A stretch of DNA of 64,000 bases from an uncultured Oscillospiraceae bacterium (GCA_910578505.1 CAJTPV010000002.1:99834-163833), one strand, 5' to 3'. Counted from the stretch's first letter, positions 17,298 through 26,317 are shown. Program-made: numbers and translations. The notes: generated by a model not told the origin, from the letters alone.

Positions 17298-18752
17298 ATG
17301 GTCGGTATCGGCGCGAGACTCAACAAGATCTTTCAAAAGCAGTCCATCACCACAGGGATGTTCGGCGTGCTCTACGGCTCCTGTCTGACAGTGGCGCCGA
17401 TGGTGCTGGTCATCGGCGTGCTGCTGCTGCTGGAGTATCTGCTGGGCTTTGACAGCCTGGACTACTACACCAGGGAGCTGTTTTCCTGCACGATCCTGTA
17501 TATCTTCATCTTCTCCCTGCTGACCGCCTCCCCCTTCAACTCGGTGCTGTCGAAGTACATGCAGGACGCCATCTTCGAGGAGCGGTATCAGGACATTCTG
17601 CCCTGCTATTACTTCGGCCTTGTGCTGAATCTGACCCTGACCTGCCTGCTGGGCATCCCCTTCTGCCTGTGGGAGCACTTTATGGGCGGGGTGCCGGTGG
17701 CGTACGTGTTCACCGGCTTCTGCGGGTACATCTCCCTGACGCTGGTGTTCTACTCCATGCTGTATCTGTCCATCTGCAAGGACTATGGGCGCATCTCCCT
17801 GTTTTTCCTTGTGGGCATGCTCATCAGCTTTATTCTGGCGCTGGTCCTCTACTTCCTGGCCGGCTGGGAGACCACGCGGGCCATGCTGCTGGCGATGACG
17901 GTGGGCTTTTTCCTCATCGCGGTGCTGGAGTACGGCTCCGTCCGGCGGTATTTTGTGGAGAACAGCAGCCGGTTTCTGCCGGTGCTGAAGTACTTCGGGC
18001 GGTACTGGCATCTGGTGGCCATCAACTTTCTGTACACCCTGGGGCTGTATATCCACAACTTTGTCTTCTGGACCACCGACATGCGCATGGTGGTGGCCAA
18101 CAGCTTTGTATGCAACCAGCCCTACGACATGGCCTCCTGTCTGGCCATGTTCACCAACATCTCCGCCACGGTCATTTTTATCGCCCGTGTAGAGATGTAT
18201 TTTCACGAGCGCTATAAGGCCTACTCCGAGGCGGTCATCGGCAGAAAGCTGGCGGACATCCAGAGCACGAAGCGGAAGATGTTCCGGGAGATCGCCAACC
18301 AGCTGCTGGACCTGGCCCGGCTGCAGTTTATCATCTCCGTGGTGGTGTACCTGCTGTTTGTGGTGATCCTGCCCCGCTTCGGGTTCGCGGGCCTGACCAT
18401 GCGCATCTACCCCTGTCTGGCGGCGGGCTACTTTATCCTGTTTCAGATGTACGCGGAGATCCTGTTCCTGTACTACTTCAAGGACATGTGGGGAGCGGTT
18501 TTTACGGCGGCGGGCTTCTGCCTGGTCACCTTCCTGGGCTCCCTGATTGCCGCCCATCTGCCGGATATCTGGTTTGGGATCGGCGTGGTGGCCGGCGCCT
18601 TCGCCGGCTGGTGCGTGGGCTACATGCGCCTGCGCTGGGTGGAGCGGCATATGGAGTATCAGACGTTCTGCCAGGGGCAGCTGATCGCCTGGGGCCGCGG
18701 GGTCCGGCCGTCGAATCTGGTCTACACCAGGGAGGCGGAGACGCAGGCATAG
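17298..18752 (+). CDS. pelG: Pel exopolysaccharide transporter PelG
   Basis: PelG is a MATE/Wzx-like integral membrane protein that moves the Pel polymer across the cytoplasmic membrane. The 484 residues contain about twelve hydrophobic helices. The N-terminus (IGARLNKIFQKQSITTGMFG) and the segment SKYMQDAIFEERYQDILP match the PelG family. A GAGAGGAGG site precedes the ATG. With PelD, PelE and PelF it would form the inner-membrane synthase. No outer-membrane genes (pelB, pelC) are present, as expected for a Gram-positive. Confidence 0.94.
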   Translation: MVGIGARLNKIFQKQSITTGMFGVLYGSCLTVAPMVLVIGVLLLLEYLLGFDSLDYYTRELFSCTILYIFIFSLLTASPFNSVLSKYMQDAIFEERYQDILPCYYFGLVLNLTLTCLLGIPFCLWEHFMGGVPVAYVFTGFCGYISLTLVFYSMLYLSICKDYGRISLFFLVGMLISFILALVLYFLAGWETTRAMLLAMTVGFFLIAVLEYGSVRRYFVENSSRFLPVLKYFGRYWHLVAINFLYTLGLYIHNFVFWTTDMRMVVANSFVCNQPYDMASCLAMFTNISATVIFIARVEMYFHERYKAYSEAVIGRKLADIQSTKRKMFREIANQLLDLARLQFIISVVVYLLFVVILPRFGFAGLTMRIYPCLAAGYFILFQMYAEILFLYYFKDMWGAVFTAAGFCLVTFLGSLIAAHLPDIWFGIGVVAGAFAGWCVGYMRLRWVERHMEYQTFCQGQLIAWGRGVRPSNLVYTREAETQA

Positions 18753-18784
18753 TAAGGAGCGTCAAAAGAGAGGGGGGGATTGCT

Positions 18785-19195
18785 TTGCGGCTTGCCGCTG
18801 TCATGCGCTGGGCCCTGGTGGGCGTCGGCCTGCTGCTGGTCTATTCCAGCTTCCGGGCCCACGCGGCCAAAAAGATGACGTCGGATCTGGCCACGGCCTG
18901 GTGCCTGGTGGGGATCGTGCTGCTGGTGGTCGGCGTTGTGCCGCCGCTGTCGAGGTGGCTGGATTTGATCTCCGGCTGGACGGGCATCGCGCTGTTCTGT
19001 GTGGGCGCGGTGTGCCTGTGGGCGGCCTTTCGGATCTGTCTGATCCTCTCCCGGCTGGTCACGCAAAATCAGGAATTGGCTATGCAGGTCTCATTGCTGC
19101 TGGGCGCCCAGCAGCATCCGCCGGTCCAACCGGCGGATGATCGGGCGTCCGCGCCGCCGGAGGAGGACCATGAGGAAAGTCTTGTTTGTCATTAA
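18785..19195 (+). CDS. DUF2304 family small membrane protein
   Basis: This is a membrane protein of about 136 residues. Three hydrophobic helices are followed by a charged C-terminus that begins LSRLVTQNQELAMQ, the pattern of DUF2304. Genes of this family commonly neighbour polyprenyl-phosphate sugar transferases, and a GT2 of that kind lies two genes downstream. The function is unknown; an accessory role in lipid-linked sugar transfer is inferred. The start is probably TTG at 18785 after GAGAGGGGGG; ATG at 18803 is the alternative. It overlaps the next gene by 26 bases. Confidence 0.7.
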   Translation: MRLAAVMRWALVGVGLLLVYSSFRAHAAKKMTSDLATAWCLVGIVLLVVGVVPPLSRWLDLISGWTGIALFCVGAVCLWAAFRICLILSRLVTQNQELAMQVSLLLGAQQHPPVQPADDRASAPPEEDHEESLVCH

Positions 19196-20387
19196 CACGC
19201 TGGGCGTGGGCGGGGCGGAAAAGGCCCTGCTGGAGATGCTGGAGTTCCTGCGGGACCGGGAGCTGTCCATCGACCTGTATGTCCTGCTGGGCCGGGGCGA
19301 GCTGATGGGCCGGGTCCCGGCCCATGTGCGGCTGCTGAACCGCCGGCGGGACTGCGGCTCCGTCTTGGACAAGGCCGGCCGCCGGGCCCTGGCGGCGCGC
19401 TCCGCCGCCTGCTTTTTCCGGTACGGGCACTGGGCGGGCAAGCTGGGCGCGGTGGCCCGGAGCCTGCCGGCCATGGTCCGCCGGGGGCGGCTGCAACCGG
19501 ATAAGCTGCTGTGGCCTGTCATCGCCGCAGGGGCCCGGCGTCCGGAGGAGCCCTACGACGCGGCGGTGGCCTGGGTGGAGGGCGGCTCCGCCTACTTTGT
19601 GGCCCGCCACGTGCGGGCAAAGCGAAAGGTCGCCGTGGTCCACATCGACTATGGGCGCAGCGGCTACACCCGGGCCATGGACGGGGACTGCTGGGCCGCC
19701 TTTCAGCGGATCTTTGTGGTGTCTGAGGAGATCAGGGCCCCTTTTCTGCGCATGCATCCCGCCTGCGCGGAGAAGCTCCGGGTGCTGCCCAATCTGATCG
19801 ACCCGGCGGCCATCCGCCGCCGGAGCGCGGAGCCGGGGGGCTTTGCCGACGGCTGGCAGGGGCCGCGGCTGCTGACCGTGGGGCGGCTGACCTATCAGAA
19901 GGGCTTTGACCTGGCCATCCAGGCCATGCGCATTTTAAAGGACAGGGGCTATGAGGCCCGGTGGTACGTGCTGGGGGAGGGGGAGCTGCGCTCCAGCCTG
20001 GAAAAGCAGATCGCCGCCCTGGGCCTGGAGGAGGATTTTCTGCTGCTGGGCGCGGTGGAAAATCCGTACCCCTACTACGCGCAGGCGGATATCTATGTCC
20101 ATGCCACCCGCTTTGAGGGCCGCAGCATCGCTATACAGGAGGCCCAGAGTCTGGGCCGTCCCATGGTGGTCTCCGACTGCAGCGGCAACCGCCTGCAGGT
20201 GACGGACGGGCAGGACGGGCTGCTGTGCCCGCTGGAGCCGGCGGTCATCGCCCAGGCGGTGGGGGCGCTGCTGGACGACCCGGACCTGCGGCGGCGGCTG
20301 GGCCGCGCCGCGATAGAACGGACGCAGCCGGGCCGGGGGGATGCCGGCGGGCTGCTGGAGGCGCTGACAGGAGGGGATCTGGTATAA
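19170..20387 (+). CDS. GT4 family glycosyltransferase
   Basis: This retaining GT-B glycosyltransferase has 405 residues. The acceptor domain starts KVLFVINTLGVGGAEKALLE. The donor domain has TVGRLTYQKGFDLAI, and the EX7E motif lies in EGRSIAIQE. The start is the ATG at 19170 behind AGGAGG. It lies between DUF2304 and GT2 genes inside the Pel-type cluster, so it probably adds a sugar to the polymer or to a lipid-linked intermediate. Donor and acceptor are unknown. The final residues are Arg/Gly-rich and not conserved-looking. Confidence 0.88.
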   Translation: MRKVLFVINTLGVGGAEKALLEMLEFLRDRELSIDLYVLLGRGELMGRVPAHVRLLNRRRDCGSVLDKAGRRALAARSAACFFRYGHWAGKLGAVARSLPAMVRRGRLQPDKLLWPVIAAGARRPEEPYDAAVAWVEGGSAYFVARHVRAKRKVAVVHIDYGRSGYTRAMDGDCWAAFQRIFVVSEEIRAPFLRMHPACAEKLRVLPNLIDPAAIRRRSAEPGGFADGWQGPRLLTVGRLTYQKGFDLAIQAMRILKDRGYEARWYVLGEGELRSSLEKQIAALGLEEDFLLLGAVENPYPYYAQADIYVHATRFEGRSIAIQEAQSLGRPMVVSDCSGNRLQVTDGQDGLLCPLEPAVIAQAVGALLDDPDLRRRLGRAAIERTQPGRGDAGGLLEALTGGDLV

Positions 20388-21145
20388 AAAGACATCATCT
20401 TCTCATTATTATCCCCGCCCACAACGAGGAGGCAAACCTCCCCGGCGTGCTGGCGCAGCTGGAGGCGTCCGGCGCGGCGGCAGGGGCGGACGTGCTCATC
20501 ATCAACGACGCCTCGGAGGACCGGACCGGACAGATCATTGCGGAGCGCGGCTTTCAGACGGTGTCCAACGTGTTCTGCCTGGGCTACGGAGGCGCGATCC
20601 AGGTGGGGTATAAGTACGCGGTGCAGGAGGGCTATCAGTACGTCATCCAGATGGACGCGGACGGGCAGCACGACCCGTGCAATATCCCCGTTCTCTACCG
20701 CCGCCTGCTGGAGGAGGACCAGCCGGACATTGTGCTGGGCACCCGGTATATGGCGGGCAGCCGGACCTTCCACCTCTCCCTGTCCAAGCGGCTGGCCCAC
20801 CGGCTGTTCCGCTTCGCCATCCGCCTGGCCACGGGGCAGACCGTCTCCGACCCCACCACCGGGCTGCAGGGGCTGAACCGGCGGGCCTTCTCCTGCTTCG
20901 CCCAGTACGACAATTTTGACACGAAGTATCCGGACGCCAATATGCTCATGCAGATGCTGCTGCTGCGCTACCGGGTGGTGGAGGTGCCCGCGGTGATGCA
21001 CCCGCGGGTGGCGGGCAAGAGCATTCACTCCGGACTGCGGCCCCTGTGGTATACGCTGCGGATGATGTTCAGCATGCTGGCGGTGGTGTTTCGGATCAGG
21101 GTCCTGAAAAGCGGCGTGCCGGCGGACCGGACGGCGGCCGCCTGA
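20384..21145 (+). CDS. GT2 family glycosyltransferase, probable AUA start
   Basis: This inverting GT-A transferase resembles dolichyl/undecaprenyl-phosphate sugar synthases. It starts LLIIIPAHNEEANLPGVL, has D-A-D-G in IQMDADGQHDP, and carries DPTTGLQGLNRRAF in the acceptor region. It should make a polyprenyl-phosphate sugar. No ATG, GTG or TTG starts this frame after the strong AGGAGG at 20369-20374. The first codon at normal spacing is ATA at 20384, within the upstream stop (ATAA, where ATGA would be the usual overlap). Starting there gives 253 residues. An upstream frame to 20225 exists but overlaps the GT4 gene and has shadow composition. Confidence 0.85.
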   Translation: MKRHHLLIIIPAHNEEANLPGVLAQLEASGAAAGADVLIINDASEDRTGQIIAERGFQTVSNVFCLGYGGAIQVGYKYAVQEGYQYVIQMDADGQHDPCNIPVLYRRLLEEDQPDIVLGTRYMAGSRTFHLSLSKRLAHRLFRFAIRLATGQTVSDPTTGLQGLNRRAFSCFAQYDNFDTKYPDANMLMQMLLLRYRVVEVPAVMHPRVAGKSIHSGLRPLWYTLRMMFSMLAVVFRIRVLKSGVPADRTAAA

Positions 21146-21160
21146 GAGAGGGGTGATTCC

Positions 21161-23467
21161 TTGGATATTGTGAATACGCCATACTGGGTGGGGCAGTATA
21201 TCCTGGTGCTGCTGGGCTATCTGCTCATTGCGTTCGCCTGGCCCCACGTGGTCTTCCAGGAGCACCTGCGGCAAAAATCCCCCATCTACCGGTTCGCGTT
21301 CTGTATCTCCGTGCAGACTGTGCTGATCAATACGGCGGTGCTGGGGCTGGGGCTGCTGCATATCCTGAACCGCTGGACGGTCCGGGCCCTGTTTTACGGC
21401 CTGCCGCTGGCGCTGGTGCTGTGGCGGCTGAACAGGATGAAGGTGGACTCCACCTCCTTTTTTCACCTGGTGCGCATCAGCACCTGTAAGCTGCTGGTCT
21501 ACCGGGGCCTGCGGGCCCTGCGGACAGAGCTGCGGAAGGTGTGGCGGGCCGTCCGGCCCCACTTTGTGGAGTACCTGCTGCTGGGGGGCGTCTGCCTGTA
21601 CTTTCTGCTCTACCTGTCCTGGGGGTCCTTTCAGACCACCAGCTATATTTTCAGTGACCAGTATGTCCACCACTCCTGGCTCTACAGTCTGACCCAGGGG
21701 AAGATTTTTTCCGCCGGTGTTTACCCGGAGGCCATGCACTGCCTGCTCCTGGTCATTCACTGGCTGTTCGGCGTCCCCACCTATTCCCTCATCCTCTTTT
21801 TCGGCAGCGTGGAGGGCGCTGTGTTTGTCATCGCGGCCTACTGTCTGTTCCGGGAGCTGTTTCACAACCGGTACACGCCAATTGCCGCGGTGCTGCTGTT
21901 CGTGCTGTGCAGCAACAGCGACGGGCAGGGCGTAAAGCACGCGCTGGAGGGCATGAGCCGCCTGCAGGCCACGCTGCCCCTGGAGTTCGCCCTGTCCACG
22001 CAGATGCTCTGCGTCCTGTTTCTGATTCGCTACCTGCGGTACGGCAGAGAATATACCGGCGAGGGGAAGCTGAGCGGCTATGTGCTGGGAAATGATCTGC
22101 TGGTGTTCACCATGTCCCTGGCGGCCACCATCGCGGCCCACTTCCACCCGGTCATTGCCACGTTTTTTCTGTGCCTGGGGGTTGCCGCGGCCTACTGTAA
22201 GCGGGTCTTTTCCCGCCGGCGGTTTTTGCCGCTGGCCGCCGCAGCCCTGTCCGCGCTGCTGATCGTGGGGCTGCCCATGGCCGCCGCCTGGGCTGCCGGC
22301 ACCCCGCTCAACAGCTCCCTCTACTGGTCCATCGGGCTGATTACAGGGGACGAGGCGGACGGCGGCGCGGAGAGCGATGCGGACGCCGCCGCCGCGGAGG
22401 AGCAGGAGGACGAGGAGTACACGCCCAGCCTGAAGGAGCGGCTCGTCTACCTGGTCATCTCCTTCCGGGCGGCCTTTTGGAATATGCTGGGCCTGCGCAG
22501 GGGGACATACGTGTACTATCTCACAGGTCCGCTGCTGCTCCTGTACGCTGTCTTCCGGCTGCTGCTGCGGTTCCTGCCGGCCTCGCCGCGGGCGCTGCTG
22601 GACCGGCGGGGGCTGGACGGCTGCTGGCTGGACGGCTACGGGCTGCTGCTGGCAATCCTGCTCTCCATGTTCTTTTTAACCACCCTGCCCTATTTGGGCC
22701 TGCCGTCCCTGACCGAAAACACCCGTGTGTTTACGACGGACCTGATGCTGTACTTCGCGCTCATCACGCTGCCGCTGGATTTCCTGCTGTCCTGCCTCTC
22801 GCTGGCGCTGCGGGGGCCGCTGGTCCACGCCGCGTCCCTGGCCTGCCTTGTCCTGATTGGGAGCTGGGCGGTCAGGCCGGAGAACTACCACGGATATCTG
22901 TACACAACGCTGAGCCGCTACCGGGCGGATGTGGCGGTGGCCAATGACATCGTCCGCAACTATCCCCGGTTCAAGTATACGATCGTGTCGCCCACGGAGG
23001 GGATCTACCACGTCAACCCCTATGGACGCCATGAGGAGCTGCTGAAATTTGTCAAGGAGAGCGCCCAGGAGCGCTATTTTCTCCCCACGGATTTTGTGTT
23101 CATCTTCATTGAGAAAAAGCCCCTCTATTACGCCCAGAACTATTTTTTCTCCGGTCCGTCCTGGCTGGCGCTGGAGAGATATGACATCGGCATCAGCAGC
23201 CAGTCCCCCGCGGTCATAGCAGGGGAGATCTCCTGGGAGACGGCACAGAAAGCGCTGCCCACCAACATCGCCCCCTTCAATCTGTACAAATACCTGAACA
23301 ACCGCTCCATTCTGGAGTCCAGAGGATACTACTGGTGTCAGGCGTTCTCCAAGTTATATCCCCACGAAATGCACGTATACTATGAGGACGACGATTTTGT
23401 CTGCTACTACTTCCAGCAGGAGCCCCACTCGCCCTACAACCTGGCCATTGACTATGAACCGACATGA
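21161..23467 (+). CDS. Large polytopic membrane protein, GT-C-like
   Basis: The protein has 768 residues with about eleven hydrophobic segments and an acidic cytosolic-looking loop rich in Asp, Glu and Ala around residues 395-425. A first periplasmic loop carries FSDQYVHHSWLYSL, the place where GT-C transferases keep an acidic residue and histidines. The last 160 residues form a soluble domain. I do not recognise the family by name. Following a polyprenyl-phosphate sugar synthase, a GT-C enzyme using that lipid donor is a reasonable inference. The start is TTG at 21161. Confidence 0.65.
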   Translation: MDIVNTPYWVGQYILVLLGYLLIAFAWPHVVFQEHLRQKSPIYRFAFCISVQTVLINTAVLGLGLLHILNRWTVRALFYGLPLALVLWRLNRMKVDSTSFFHLVRISTCKLLVYRGLRALRTELRKVWRAVRPHFVEYLLLGGVCLYFLLYLSWGSFQTTSYIFSDQYVHHSWLYSLTQGKIFSAGVYPEAMHCLLLVIHWLFGVPTYSLILFFGSVEGAVFVIAAYCLFRELFHNRYTPIAAVLLFVLCSNSDGQGVKHALEGMSRLQATLPLEFALSTQMLCVLFLIRYLRYGREYTGEGKLSGYVLGNDLLVFTMSLAATIAAHFHPVIATFFLCLGVAAAYCKRVFSRRRFLPLAAAALSALLIVGLPMAAAWAAGTPLNSSLYWSIGLITGDEADGGAESDADAAAAEEQEDEEYTPSLKERLVYLVISFRAAFWNMLGLRRGTYVYYLTGPLLLLYAVFRLLLRFLPASPRALLDRRGLDGCWLDGYGLLLAILLSMFFLTTLPYLGLPSLTENTRVFTTDLMLYFALITLPLDFLLSCLSLALRGPLVHAASLACLVLIGSWAVRPENYHGYLYTTLSRYRADVAVANDIVRNYPRFKYTIVSPTEGIYHVNPYGRHEELLKFVKESAQERYFLPTDFVFIFIEKKPLYYAQNYFFSGPSWLALERYDIGISSQSPAVIAGEISWETAQKALPTNIAPFNLYKYLNNRSILESRGYYWCQAFSKLYPHEMHVYYEDDDFVCYYFQQEPHSPYNLAIDYEPT

Positions 23468-24869
23468 ACGAGAGCCCAGCGACCAGCTGCTGCGGATGCT
23501 GCTGCGCTGTATTTTCATCGTTCTCCCCGTCCTATTGATTCTTTTATTCTGCGGAGGTATAATGGAAATGCGGAGAGTTTCCATTGAGACCCAGCCCTTT
23601 ACGGAATCCGCCCGGGAGCTGCGAAACCCCAACCGGGGGTTCTACCACGTCTACCCCGTCCCCATCGCCGATGAGGGGGAGGACTACGGCAAAATGGTCC
23701 GGGAATACTGCCGCTGGGCCCCGGACACCGCCCTGGCGCTGGTGGAAATCAACCTGCAGCACTACCGGGCGGGCGACATCACCCCAGCCGGGCTGGAGAA
23801 CATCGACGCCCTGCTGGCGGCCTGGGCCCAGAGCGACAAGCGGCTCATCGTCCGCTTTCTCTACGACTGGGACGGCGAGAACCTGCTCCATGAGCCGGAG
23901 ACGCTGGACACCGTCCTCCGGCACATGGAGCAGATCGGCCCCCTGCTGCTGCGCCACAGGGACGCCATCTTTACCCTCCAGGGGCTCTTTGTGGGCGACT
24001 GGGGGGAGATGCACCACACCAAATTCAGCTCCGGCGGCGACCTGCGCCGCCTGGCCCAAACGCTGGACCAGGCAGCCGGCGGGGACATGTACCTGGCCGT
24101 GCGCACACCGGCCCAGTGGCGGGAGATCGCGGGGACGGACCGGCAGCTGGCGTCCCGCATGGGGCTGTTCAACGACGGCCTGCTCAGCAGCGGCACCGAC
24201 ATGGGCACCTACGACATGGACGGACAGGGCGATGAGCGGCGCTCGCGGGAGGCTGAGCTGGATTTTCAGCGGGAGCTGTGCACCGGCGTGCCCAACGGCG
24301 GGGAGGTGATTGCAGACAATCCCTACAATGATTTTGACAACGCGGTCCGGGACCTGTCCGCCATGCATATCACCTATCTCAATCAGGACTACGACAAGGC
24401 GGTTTTTGACAAGTGGGCCGCCGCAGAGGTGTCCGGCCAGGGCTGCTTTGACGGTCTGGACGGCCTGTCCTATATCCGGCGCCGCCTGGGGTACCGGCTG
24501 CTGATCACCCAGACAACCGCTGTCCGCCGGCTGCTCCAGCAGCGGCTCGATTTGACGGTGAGCTTTCGCAACGCGGGCTTCGCGCCTCTGTACGCCGCCC
24601 CGGAGCTGACGCTGACCGTGCAAAAAGAGGACGCCAACACGGTGCTCTCCTACCCGGCGGCCCACAGCCTGGAGGACCTGCCCGGCGGGGAGGACGCCGG
24701 AAAAATCGGGACAGCCCAGGTCTCCCTCCCCCTGGAGGGGCTGACAGAGGGGGTCTACCGCCTCTATCTGAACCTGCAGGACCCGGCCTCCGGACAGCCG
24801 GTCCTGCTGGCAAACGAGCAGGACCGGGAGGACAGCGGCTATTTCCTGGGGACCGTTACCGTACGGTAG
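23454..24869 (+). CDS. DUF4832/DUF4874-type extracellular protein
   Basis: The protein has 471 residues with one N-terminal membrane helix (LPVLLILLFCGGI) and an exported body. The body begins RELRNPNRGFYHVYPVP, a hallmark of DUF4874, followed by a TIM-barrel-like region and a C-terminal beta domain of DUF4832 type. These families resemble glycoside hydrolases and occur near polysaccharide genes. It overlaps the membrane protein gene by 14 bases (ATG at 23454). As the cluster lacks the PelA hydrolase domain, it could act as a matrix glycosidase; this is inference only. Acidic pairs such as FVGDWGEMHH might be catalytic. Confidence 0.7.
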   Translation: MNRHEREPSDQLLRMLLRCIFIVLPVLLILLFCGGIMEMRRVSIETQPFTESARELRNPNRGFYHVYPVPIADEGEDYGKMVREYCRWAPDTALALVEINLQHYRAGDITPAGLENIDALLAAWAQSDKRLIVRFLYDWDGENLLHEPETLDTVLRHMEQIGPLLLRHRDAIFTLQGLFVGDWGEMHHTKFSSGGDLRRLAQTLDQAAGGDMYLAVRTPAQWREIAGTDRQLASRMGLFNDGLLSSGTDMGTYDMDGQGDERRSREAELDFQRELCTGVPNGGEVIADNPYNDFDNAVRDLSAMHITYLNQDYDKAVFDKWAAAEVSGQGCFDGLDGLSYIRRRLGYRLLITQTTAVRRLLQQRLDLTVSFRNAGFAPLYAAPELTLTVQKEDANTVLSYPAAHSLEDLPGGEDAGKIGTAQVSLPLEGLTEGVYRLYLNLQDPASGQPVLLANEQDREDSGYFLGTVTVR

Positions 24870-24907
24870 CGGCGTCCCCTCTGTACTAACGAAAGGAGCG
24901 GTAATCC

Positions 24908-25468
24908 ATGACGCAAAATCTGGAAGAAGTGAAGGAGCAGGCCCGAAAGGCCGCGGCGGAGCTGCTGGAGGCGGCGAATTTGGCGGCGGGCAGCATTCTG
25001 GTGACCGGCTGCTCCTCCTCGGAGATCACCGGCGGGCGCATCGGCAAGGCCTCCAGCCTGGAGACGGCCCAGGCGGTCTTCGGGGGCATCTACCCTTTGC
25101 TGGAGGAGCGGGGCATCTACCTGGCGGCCCAGTGCTGCGAGCATCTGAACCGGGCCCTGATCGTGGAGGCCCGGTGCGCGGAGCGGTACGGCTATGAGCC
25201 GGTCAGCGTCCGGCCCCAGCCCAAGGCGGGGGGCTCCTTCGCCACCGCCGCCTGGGAGGCGTTCCGCCAGCCGGTGGCGGTGGAGCACATCCGGGCCCAC
25301 GCGGGGCTGGACATCGGCGGGACCCTCATCGGGATGCACCTGCGGGACGTGGCGGTACCGGTCCGGCTGAGCCTGGATCATATTGGGTGCGCCATCCTGC
25401 TGTGCGCCAGGACCCGGCCCAAGTTTATCGGCGGCAGCCGGGCCTGCTACGAGGGGGAGAGCCGCTGA
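24908..25468 (+). CDS. ywlG: UPF0340 / TIGR01440 family protein (YwlG-like)
   Basis: This conserved Firmicutes protein of unknown function has 186 residues. Typical segments are LVTGCSSSEITGGRIGK, AAQCCEHLNRALIVE and HAGLDIGGTLIGMHLR. AAAGGAGCGG precedes the ATG. It begins 38 bases after the DUF4832 gene and could be at the end of the same transcript, but its family is normally linked to housekeeping genes. No membrane segment is visible. Confidence 0.92.
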   Translation: MTQNLEEVKEQARKAAAELLEAANLAAGSILVTGCSSSEITGGRIGKASSLETAQAVFGGIYPLLEERGIYLAAQCCEHLNRALIVEARCAERYGYEPVSVRPQPKAGGSFATAAWEAFRQPVAVEHIRAHAGLDIGGTLIGMHLRDVAVPVRLSLDHIGCAILLCARTRPKFIGGSRACYEGESR

Positions 25469-25505
25469 GAAGGCCGGCCCGCTGTTTTCCAGTTCTATCC
25501 AGTCA

Positions 25506-25534
25506 TTGACGAAGCCCTGCTTTTGTAGTATACT
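25506..25534 (+). promoter_or_regulatory. Promoter of the nfeD-like gene
   Basis: TTGACG (25506-25511) and TATACT (25529-25534) are 17 bases apart, 70 bases upstream of the ATG. Confidence 0.75.
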
Positions 25535-25603
25535 GTCAGCAGAGGCAGTGGGATCGTCTGTTGGAGCTGACGCCCCTTGGGCGTGGAATGGAGGGCCGCA
25601 GAT

Positions 25604-26053
25604 ATGTTAGACGCAATGGTTTGGATTTGGCTGGGCGCGGTAGCCCTGGCGCTGTTTTTGGAGGCTGCCACAATGTCGCTGGTGTCCGTCTGGTTCGCCG
25701 TGGGGGCGCTGGCCGCTGTCTTCGCCGCCTACGGCGGCATGCATGTCACCGGGCAGCTGCTGATTTTTGTGGTCGTGTCTATCGCGGCCTTCTTCACGGT
25801 TCGGCCGCTGACCAGGCGGTTTGTGGACCCCCACATCACCCCCACCAACGCCGACCGCCTGCTGGGGCAGGACGCGAAGGTAACGGAGGAGATCAACAAC
25901 GACCTGCCCTCCGGCACAGTCTATGTGGACGGAAAGACCTGGACCGCCCGCAGCGCCGGCGGCGAGGTGATCCCGGCGGGCGAGCTGGTGGAGGTGGCCT
26001 GGATGGAGGGCGTGAAGCTGTTCGTCCGGCCAAAGGCGGCTGTGGCCGCGTAG
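25604..26053 (+). CDS. NfeD family membrane protein
   Basis: The protein has 149 residues. Two or three N-terminal hydrophobic helices (to about residue 60) are followed by an OB-fold domain with GQDAKVTEEINND and GKTWTARSAGGEVIPAGELVEV split around it, typical of NfeD-like proteins. These usually pair with an SPFH/flotillin partner in membrane quality control, but no SPFH gene is adjacent. The start is the ATG at 25604 after GGAGGG; the frame is open for 9 further codons upstream. Confidence 0.85.
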   Translation: MLDAMVWIWLGAVALALFLEAATMSLVSVWFAVGALAAVFAAYGGMHVTGQLLIFVVVSIAAFFTVRPLTRRFVDPHITPTNADRLLGQDAKVTEEINNDLPSGTVYVDGKTWTARSAGGEVIPAGELVEVAWMEGVKLFVRPKAAVAA

Positions 26054-26139
26054 AGAGCATGAAAAAACAGGTTGGTATCCTTCCCGACCGGGCGGGGCAG
26101 ACTAGAGAGGCTGTCAGAGCAAGAAAGGGGAGGAGCCCA

Positions 26140-26307
26140 ATGCGCGAGAAAAAGCGGACCGCGCCGTCCGGCGGGGAGGACCAGGCCATGGACAAGGCGA
26201 TGAACATGACCGCCTGGCAATCCGCCAAGACAGATCCCCAGGGCAGCTGGACCGGTACCCCGGCGGACCCCTATGAGGTCCCGGTGCAGGATGCGGACGA
26301 TCTGTGA
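26140..26307 (+). CDS. Small conserved-looking protein, 55 aa
   Basis: This short hydrophilic protein has a basic N-terminus and a C-terminal segment TDPQGSWTGTPADPYEVPV ending QDADDL. I associate that ending with a common small protein of unknown function in Clostridia. AAGGGGAGGAG precedes the ATG at 26140. The frame stays open upstream to an ATG at 26059, but the better ribosome site favours the shorter form. A hairpin terminator follows directly. Confidence 0.65.
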   Translation: MREKKRTAPSGGEDQAMDKAMNMTAWQSAKTDPQGSWTGTPADPYEVPVQDADDL

Positions 26308-26317
26308 CGCGGCAAAC

